This document shows positions 33,459 to 37,975 of a DNA stretch of 37,975 nt, in pieces. The stretch is from Polaromonas sp. 39-63-25 (GTDB lineage Bacteria; Pseudomonadota; Gammaproteobacteria; Burkholderiales; Burkholderiaceae_C): contig NZ_NCJH01000031.1 in the NCBI RefSeq assembly GCF_002278925.1, positions 1 through 37,975 of the forward strand. The letters run 5' to 3'. The notes beneath the pieces were generated by a model. The model was not told where the DNA came from and did no database searches. It worked only from the letters and a program-made list of their open reading frames with translations. Both the position numbers and the translations under genes were made by a program. Numbering within the stretch: position 1 is the stretch's first letter; every line of letters starts with the position of its first letter.

Positions 33459-34259
33459 TCAAGGCCGGCCGAAACCGTGACGCTGCAGGACAGCCTGCGC
33501 GGGCGGCGACAGGATGAACTGCGCGAGCCGCGTGGCGGCGCCATCCCCGTCCGCGCGCCAGGTCAATCCGTAACTGGCCGCCACCTCCAGCGCGGGCGGC
33601 ACCGCAATGATTTTCAGGCGCGGCACCTCGCGCTGAGCCACCACGGCATTGGTGCAATAAGTCAGGAACAGGTCGGCCTTGCCTTCATCCATGACCCAAG
33701 CATAGGTGCTGCGACCCGCCGGCGCCTTGGGCGAGTCGGCACCGCCCGTGAGCTGCAGCGCCTTGGCCTCGAGCACCCCAAATGCGCCGGGGCGCAGCGT
33801 GTCGGCGCGACGAAACAGCGACCAGGCGTAGTCACCCGACGGATCGGCCTTGGGCGTCGAGGTTCCGACGCGGACCCCGGGGCGCAGCATGGTCTCCAGC
33901 AGCGCATCCGGGCTGACATCGACCGAAGGCGCCGCCAGCGCACACATCTGGTTGAGCGCAAACACCCGGGGTGCCTGCCAGCCACCGGCCTGTGCGAGGC
34001 GCTGCGGATGGTCCACATCGGCCGAGGCGAAGACCTGGGCCGGTTCACCCTTTTCGATACGCTGGCGCAGCAGGCCCGAGGCGCCAAATGTCAGCGCCAC
34101 CTTCTGGCCGCTTTGCGCCTCGAACTGCTGCGCCACTTCGGTCAAGGCCTCACGCAGGCTGCCCGCCGCGTAGAGCTGAACCGGCACAGGCTGCGCCTGC
34201 GCTGCGGAGGCCACCAGCGACACGGCCATGGTTGCCAGGACGCGCTGCCAGTTCACCAT
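33459..34259 (-). CDS. ModA-like molybdate/tungstate-binding periplasmic protein
   Basis: A 266-residue periplasmic binding protein. The signal peptide ends near VASAAQAQ. The mature chain begins VQLYAAGSLREALTEVAQQF, then LTFGASGLLRQRIEKGEPAQVFASADVDH. These are the ModA-type oxyanion-binding motifs (AAGS and GASG). GEPAQVF replaces the usual GAPAD, so ligand preference may differ. The ATG overlaps the tupA stop (TGATG); GTG 34262 is a possible alternative start. It is the last gene of the tup operon and gives the importer a second binding protein. Its C-terminus contains SPPAQAVLQRHGF, the standard late helix. Confidence 0.85.
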   Translation of the reverse strand: MVNWQRVLATMAVSLVASAAQAQPVPVQLYAAGSLREALTEVAQQFEAQSGQKVALTFGASGLLRQRIEKGEPAQVFASADVDHPQRLAQAGGWQAPRVFALNQMCALAAPSVDVSPDALLETMLRPGVRVGTSTPKADPSGDYAWSLFRRADTLRPGAFGVLEAKALQLTGGADSPKAPAGRSTYAWVMDEGKADLFLTYCTNAVVAQREVPRLKIIAVPPALEVAASYGLTWRADGDGAATRLAQFILSPPAQAVLQRHGFGRP

Positions 34260-35095
34260 CACTTCGTGGCGTTCGGAAAGAACAGCTGCTCGCCGCCAAT
34301 CTTGTAGCTGGCAATCGCCGCCTGGCCGGCCGGTGAAATCACCCAGTCCACGAATTTTTGCGCCTCGGCCACCTTGACTTTCGGGTGTTTGGCAGGGTTG
34401 ACCACCATCACGCCGTACTGGTTGAACAGGCGTGTATCACCCTCCACCAGCACCGCCAGATCAGCGCGGTTCTTGAACGCCAGCCAGGTGCCGCGGTCGG
34501 CCATCACGTAGGCGCCCGAGCTGGCCGCGATGTTCAGCGCCGGGCCCATGCCGCAGCCGCAGGCCTTGTAGCCGGCAAACTGCGGGTTGTCGACGCCGGC
34601 ATTTTTCCAGTAACGAAGCTCGGCGGCATGGGTGCCGCTCTTGTCTCCGCGCGAAACAAAGGTGGCGTTGGCGGCACTGATTTTTTTCAGTGCCTCAACA
34701 ATGTCCTTGCCTTTGGTTTTCGCCGGATCGGCAGCCGGGCCAATCAGCACGAAGTCGTTGTACATGACCGGGTAGCGTTTGATCGCAAAACCTTCGGCAA
34801 TGACTTTTTCCTCGGCCACCTGGTCGTGCACAAACAGCACGTCGGCATCGCCGCGGCGGCCCATGTCGATGGCCTGGCCGGTGCCCAGGGCCACCACCTT
34901 GATATCGATGCCGCTGGCCTGCTTGAAGGCCGGCAGCAGCGTGCCGAACAGGCCCGACTGCTCGGTCGAGGTCGTCGAGGCCATCACGATGGTGTTTTGC
35001 TGCGCTATAGAAACAGTAGCTGCCAGCGCAATAGGAAAAAGGGCTGCAACCCGAAAACACTTGAACATCCGGGACCGTGCGGGGGTGGGCTTCAT
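34259..35095 (-). CDS. tupA: Tungstate ABC transporter substrate-binding protein
   Basis: A 278-residue periplasmic binding protein. After the signal peptide (cleavage probably near VSIAQQ-NT) comes the TupA signature VMASTTSTEQSGLFGTLLPAFK, with the TTTS-like threonine/serine cluster that binds tungstate. ALGTGQAIDMGRRGDADVLFVHD and RGDKSGTHAAELRYWKNAG follow, all strongly TupA. AAGGAG with an 8-base spacer precedes ATG 35095. A second ATG at 35068 would shorten the N-terminus. The signal peptide core (AALFPIALAATVSIAQ) is encoded by a family A repeat (35004-35048). The start overlaps the tupC stop (ATGA). It feeds the TupB/TupC permease for tungsten or molybdenum cofactor enzymes. Confidence 0.94.
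   Translation of the reverse strand: MKPTPARSRMFKCFRVAALFPIALAATVSIAQQNTIVMASTTSTEQSGLFGTLLPAFKQASGIDIKVVALGTGQAIDMGRRGDADVLFVHDQVAEEKVIAEGFAIKRYPVMYNDFVLIGPAADPAKTKGKDIVEALKKISAANATFVSRGDKSGTHAAELRYWKNAGVDNPQFAGYKACGCGMGPALNIAASSGAYVMADRGTWLAFKNRADLAVLVEGDTRLFNQYGVMVVNPAKHPKVKVAEAQKFVDWVISPAGQAAIASYKIGGEQLFFPNATK
35004..35048 (-). repeat. Family A repeat copy A8, inside the tupA signal peptide
   Basis: On the minus strand it reads GCAGCCCTTTTTCC, then GCGCTGGCAGCTACTG, spacer, CTATAGC. It is in sense orientation and encodes AALFPIALAATVSIA, the hydrophobic core of the TupA signal peptide. Confidence 0.85.
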
Positions 35096-35781
35096 ACAAG
35101 TTCTCCTTTGACAAACATCTCGGCTTCCAGCGGCAGGGGGCCGTTGAAAAAATCATGGGTGGGCCGGTCGGCCAGCAGGCGACCGTGCTCGAGGTAGATC
35201 ACGCGGCTGGCCAGGCGTTTGACCTGGCCCAGGTTGTGGCTGCTGAACACCAGCGTCATGCCGGCGTCGGCAAACTCGGTCATCAGGGCCTCCACGTCGC
35301 GTTTGGCGCCGGGGTCCAGGCTGGCGGTGGGCTCGTCGAGCAGGAGGACCTGGGGCTGCAAGGCCCAGGCACGCGCCAGCGCCAGCCGCTGCTGCTGCCC
35401 GCCTGACAGGGCCTTGGCATTGCGGTGGGCGATGCCCGCCAGCCCGACACGCGCCAGCGCCTGAAGCGCCTGGGTTTGCGCCTTTTTCCAGGGCACGGCC
35501 TTGAGCCACAGACCCAGCGCCACGTTGTTCAGGGCACTGGCACGCAGCATGTAGGGCCGCTGGAACAACATGGCCTGACGCGCCGAAACGTCTGAAGACA
35601 CCGTGCCCCGCGTCGGCGGCACCAACCCGTGCAGGGTTCTGAGCAGCGTGCTTTTGCCGCTGCCGTTGGCACCCACCAGGGCCACCCGTTCACCGGCGCG
35701 GATGCTGAGCGCGCAACCGGTCAGCGCGCGGGTCTGGCCGAAGTGCACGTCGACCGCTTTGAGTTCGAACAGCGCGCTCAT
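35092..35781 (-). CDS. tupC: Tungstate ABC transporter ATP-binding protein
   Basis: A 229-residue ABC ATPase that powers oxyanion import on the cytoplasmic face. Walker A is GANGSGKS (37-44), the signature is LSGGQQQRLALARAW (125-139) and Walker B is VLLLDEPTASLDP (145-157), with the expected switch histidine near SSHNLGQV. It is one domain with no regulatory tail. The start overlaps the tupB stop by four bases (ATGA), and its stop overlaps the tupA start. The order tupB, tupC, tupA is the reverse of the common tupABC order. Confidence 0.94.
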   Translation of the reverse strand: MSALFELKAVDVHFGQTRALTGCALSIRAGERVALVGANGSGKSTLLRTLHGLVPPTRGTVSSDVSARQAMLFQRPYMLRASALNNVALGLWLKAVPWKKAQTQALQALARVGLAGIAHRNAKALSGGQQQRLALARAWALQPQVLLLDEPTASLDPGAKRDVEALMTEFADAGMTLVFSSHNLGQVKRLASRVIYLEHGRLLADRPTHDFFNGPLPLEAEMFVKGELV

Positions 35782-36536
35782 GATTTGACGGCTCCAGCCT
35801 CGGGGACCAGCAATTGGGCCGTTTCGGGCAGCCCGTCATCGAGCCGCTCGCGCCAGCGCCGCACCAGCGCGATCAGCACGTTGAGCAGCAACACCACGGC
35901 CAGCAGCAGCAGGCCCAGTGCCAGCGCCAGCGGCAGGTCGCCCTTGCTGGTTTCCAGCGCAATCGCCGTGGTCATGACGCGCGTGAAACCGTCGATGTTG
36001 CCGCCCACCACCATCACCGCGCCGACCTCGGAGATCGCCCGGCCGAAGGCGGCGATCAGCACGGTGAGCAGCGCATAACGCTCGTCCCACAGCAGCAGCA
36101 GGCTGCGCATGCCCTTGCCTGCGCCCAGCGACTGGAACTGTTCGCCGTGCAGACGGTCGGCGTCTTCAATGGTCTGGCGCACCAGCGCCGTCACCACCGG
36201 CAGCACCAGCACGGCCTGCGCCAGCACCATGGCCTGAAAGGAAAACAGCCAGCCGAGAAAACCCAGCGGGCCGGACCGCGACAGCAGCAAATAAACCACC
36301 AGCCCGACCACCACCGACGGCAGGGCCAGCAGCGTGTTGAGCACGGTCAGCAGAATGCCGCGGCCGCGAAAGCGCGCCACGCCCAGCCAGGCCCCGAGCA
36401 GCAGCCCGGCGCTGCAGGCGATTGCGCAGGCACAGGCGCTGACCGCCAGCGAGCGGAACACAATGCTCGCCAACAGGGGATCCAGGGAAACGATGAGCGA
36501 AAACGCCGTGCCGACGCTGTCCGGGAAAGTGTTCAT
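35778..36536 (-). CDS. tupB: Tungstate ABC transporter permease
   Basis: A 252-residue inner-membrane protein with about five to six transmembrane segments. The EAA loop is around GAGKGMRSLLLLWDERYALLTVLIAAFGRAISEVG. VVVGLVVYLLLSRSGPLGFLGW and SFQAMVLAQAVLVLPVV are typical of TupB/WtpB permeases. It is the first gene of the operon; its ATG is about 137 bases from the start of the divergent ModE-type regulator. A degenerate family A copy (36572-36625) lies in that gap. Regulation by molybdate or tungstate through the neighbour is likely, but I see no clear ModE operator. Confidence 0.92.
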   Translation of the reverse strand: MNTFPDSVGTAFSLIVSLDPLLASIVFRSLAVSACACAIACSAGLLLGAWLGVARFRGRGILLTVLNTLLALPSVVVGLVVYLLLSRSGPLGFLGWLFSFQAMVLAQAVLVLPVVTALVRQTIEDADRLHGEQFQSLGAGKGMRSLLLLWDERYALLTVLIAAFGRAISEVGAVMVVGGNIDGFTRVMTTAIALETSKGDLPLALALGLLLLAVVLLLNVLIALVRRWRERLDDGLPETAQLLVPEAGAVKS

Positions 36537-36571
36537 GCAGGAAAAAAGTTGTGACCTTATCGTAGAAGCGA

Positions 36572-36625
36572 AGGCCGTGGGTCGCCATCGGGAATCACGA
36601 GCTATGAAGCAAATTGCATAGCAAA
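36572..36625 (+). repeat. Family A repeat copy A9 (degenerate), tup promoter region
   Basis: The right half is clear: GAGCTATGAAGC, then AAATTGCATAGCAAAG. The left half (AGGCCGTGGGTCGCC) only loosely matches. It lies between the divergent tupB and regulator starts, so it may have altered their promoters. I call it with moderate confidence because the left block is weak. Confidence 0.5.
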
Positions 36626-36673
36626 GACGCGCCCGGCCTTGCGACCATAATCAGCACACCCTTCTGCCACCCC

Positions 36674-37783
36674 ATGCACAAAGTCGAACTCTCCTATCTG
36701 TTGACGCCCGAGCGCAGCAAGGACACGCTGATCCGCAATCCGCTGATGGACCTGCTGCACGCCGTGCGCGAGCAGGGCTCCATTTCGAAGGCGGCGCGCG
36801 CCCTCGATCTGTCCTACCGCCATGTCTGGGGGGCGCTGAAAAAGTGGGAACTGACACTGGAGCGTCCGCTGATCGTCTGGGACAAGGGCCAGCGCGCCCA
36901 GCTCACCGAGTTTGGCGAGAAGCTGTTGTGGGCCGAGCGCCAGGCGCAGGCCCGGCTGGCGCCGCAGATCGAGGCGCTGCGCGGCGACATCGAACGGGCC
37001 TTCTCCACCGCCTTTGACGATGAGGCCCACGTGCTCACGCTGTATGCCAGCCACGACAGCGCGCTGAGCGCACTGCGCGAACAGGCCGGTGCGCGCGGCC
37101 TGCACCTGGACATCCGCTTCATGGGCAGCGTGGACGCGATTGCGGCGCTCAACGCCGGGCGGTGCATGATGGCCGGCTTCCACACCCTGGAGCAGCCGGG
37201 TAACAAGTCGGTGGCGGCGCTGACTTACCGCAGCCTGCTCAAGCCCGGCCTGCACAAGCTGATCGGTTTCGCGCATCGCCGGCAGGGCCTGATGGTGGCG
37301 AAGAACAACCCGCTGGCCATCAGCGGCATCGCCGACCTGAAGCGGCCAGGCATCCGATATGTCAACCGCGCGGCAGGCACCGGCACGCGGGTGCTGCTCG
37401 ACGAACTGCTGGCGCAGGCCGGCCTGAACGCGGACGGCATCGAAGGCTACAACACGCAGGAGCCCTCCCACAGCGCGGTCGCGCAGGCCATCGCCAGCGG
37501 CGCCGCCGATGCCGGGATGGGCATCGAAGCCGCAGCGCACGAGAAAAACCTCGGGTTTGTGCCGCTGGTCCAGGAGCGTTACCACCTGGTCTGCCTGAAG
37601 TCCGAACTGCCGCAACCCCAAGTACAGGCCCTGCTCAAGGAGTTGCAGAGCAGCGACTGGCAGAGGACGCTGGCCGGACTGCCCGGCTACAGCGGCGACC
37701 ACGCACAAAGCGGCAAGGTGCTGTCGCTGCGGGCGATGTTGCCTTGGTGGAATTACCGGAAAGCCAAGGCTTCCCGCTCTTGA
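36674..37783 (+). CDS. ModE-type transcriptional regulator with periplasmic-binding-like domain
   Basis: A 369-residue cytoplasmic regulator. The N-terminal winged helix (about 20-110) is ModE/LysR-like, with the HTH segment GSISKAARALDLSYRHVWGALKKWE (35-60 region) that is the ModE hallmark. The C-terminal domain (about 120-350) is a binding-protein-like fold (HVLTLYASHDSALSALREQ, NRAAGTGTRVLLDELL, AQAIASGAADAGMGI), unlike the MOP domains of E. coli ModE. It probably senses an oxyanion or the molybdenum cofactor and controls the divergent tup operon; this is inference from position. ATG 36674 gives the family's start; an upstream ATG at 36614 adds residues encoded by repeat A9. A CATAAT hexamer is at 36646-36651. 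Confidence 0.88.
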   Translation: MHKVELSYLLTPERSKDTLIRNPLMDLLHAVREQGSISKAARALDLSYRHVWGALKKWELTLERPLIVWDKGQRAQLTEFGEKLLWAERQAQARLAPQIEALRGDIERAFSTAFDDEAHVLTLYASHDSALSALREQAGARGLHLDIRFMGSVDAIAALNAGRCMMAGFHTLEQPGNKSVAALTYRSLLKPGLHKLIGFAHRRQGLMVAKNNPLAISGIADLKRPGIRYVNRAAGTGTRVLLDELLAQAGLNADGIEGYNTQEPSHSAVAQAIASGAADAGMGIEAAAHEKNLGFVPLVQERYHLVCLKSELPQPQVQALLKELQSSDWQRTLAGLPGYSGDHAQSGKVLSLRAMLPWWNYRKAKASRS

Positions 37784-37794
37784 GGATGATTTCT

Positions 37795-37844
37795 GGCTAC
37801 AGCCCTTGGTGTGCGCGCGCTGGCAGCTATTTAATTCATAGCAA
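37795..37844 (+). repeat. Family A repeat copy A10 (intergenic)
   Basis: It reads GGCTACAGCCCTTGGTG, then GCGCGCTGGCAGCTATT, then AATTCATAGCAA. It lies 12 bases after the stop codon of the regulator gene, before family C copy C2, and is a near full-length copy. Confidence 0.85.
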
Positions 37845-37876
37845 CTACTGAGCACCTCCAGCGTGAAGGTACGCCT

Positions 37877-37975
37877 GCAAGCCGGGTCTCGCCCCGGCGG
37901 GCGACTCACTTTCTCTTGCTTCGCCAAGAGAAAGTAAGCAAAGAGAAGGCGACCCGATGGTCTGGGTCCCTCCGC
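37877..37975 (-). repeat. Family C hairpin repeat, right copy
   Basis: Inverted copy of the repeat at 1-97. On the minus strand it reads GAGGGACCCAGACCATCGGG, then TCGCC and so on. Its hairpin arms are TTTCTCTTG and CAAGAGAAA around GCGAAG, whereas the left copy has TTTCTTTG and CAAAGAAA. Paired changes keep the stem, so the structure seems conserved. It lies beyond repeat A10. Confidence 0.75.

Noticed and set aside
36602-37927. Minus-strand reading frame of 441 codons opposite the ModE-type regulator
   Set aside because: Antisense to a gene with a clear HTH; part of it is repeat DNA.

Overview
The window is about 65% G+C, densely coded, and reads as a core chromosomal segment of a betaproteobacterium of the order Burkholderiales, most likely family Comamonadaceae (a Polaromonas-, Rhodoferax- or Variovorax-like organism). 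The basis is the gene order pyrG-kdsA-eno-ftsB, orphan periplasmic binding proteins of the Bug/TctC type, the 785-residue ParC, and several short dispersed repeats that I recall from Comamonadaceae genomes. The genus assignment is inference. I see no rRNA, tRNA, CRISPR array, prophage or transposase gene.

Layout. 1-227: repeats. 228-5607 (minus): parE, a lytic transglycosylase and parC, with a LexA-like box upstream of parE. 5756-7106 (plus): an MFS transporter and a 39-residue membrane peptide. 7116-9176 (minus): an EF-G paralogue. 9335-13638 (plus): a short-chain dehydrogenase and a methyltransferase, then dapA, bamC and a metallo-beta-lactamase-fold hydrolase. 13717-15921 (minus): a small lipoprotein, an unknown protein and a RoxA-like oxygenase, divergent from a SlyD-type isomerase (15936-16460). 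16526-19362 (minus): a glycine-zipper lipoprotein, dut, a small membrane protein and coaBC. 19554-24621 (plus): pyrG, kdsA, a DUF1330 gene, eno, ftsB and a P-loop protein. 24640-26126 (minus): a gamma-carbonic-anhydrase-like protein and hslO. 26267-28573 (plus): a ferritin-like DUF455 protein and cyclopropane fatty acid synthase. 28673-31893 (minus): two Bug-type binding proteins flanking xerD. 32295-33200 (plus): an AEC-family carrier. 33459-36536 (minus): a tungstate/molybdate uptake operon (tupB, tupC, tupA and a second ModA-like binding protein), divergent from a ModE-type regulator (36674-37783).

The genes form several working groups: chromosome decatenation (ParE/ParC) and dimer resolution (XerD); lysine, LPS, CTP, CoA and dUMP metabolism; envelope assembly (BamC, FtsB, lytic transglycosylase, CFA synthase); redox protection (Hsp33); and oxyanion uptake for molybdenum or tungsten cofactor enzymes.

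The most unusual content is not the genes but the repeats. A family of about 50 bp (family A here) occurs ten times. Five copies lie inside protein-coding genes, all in the sense orientation and all leaving the frame open; two of these form the signal peptides of exported proteins. A separate 279-bp element with 23-bp perfect terminal inverted repeats and internal hairpins lies between two divergent genes. The two ends of the window carry inverted copies of a third, hairpin-forming repeat. Several genes also have a -10-like hexamer 6-7 bases before the start codon and no clear Shine-Dalgarno, which suggests leaderless transcripts.
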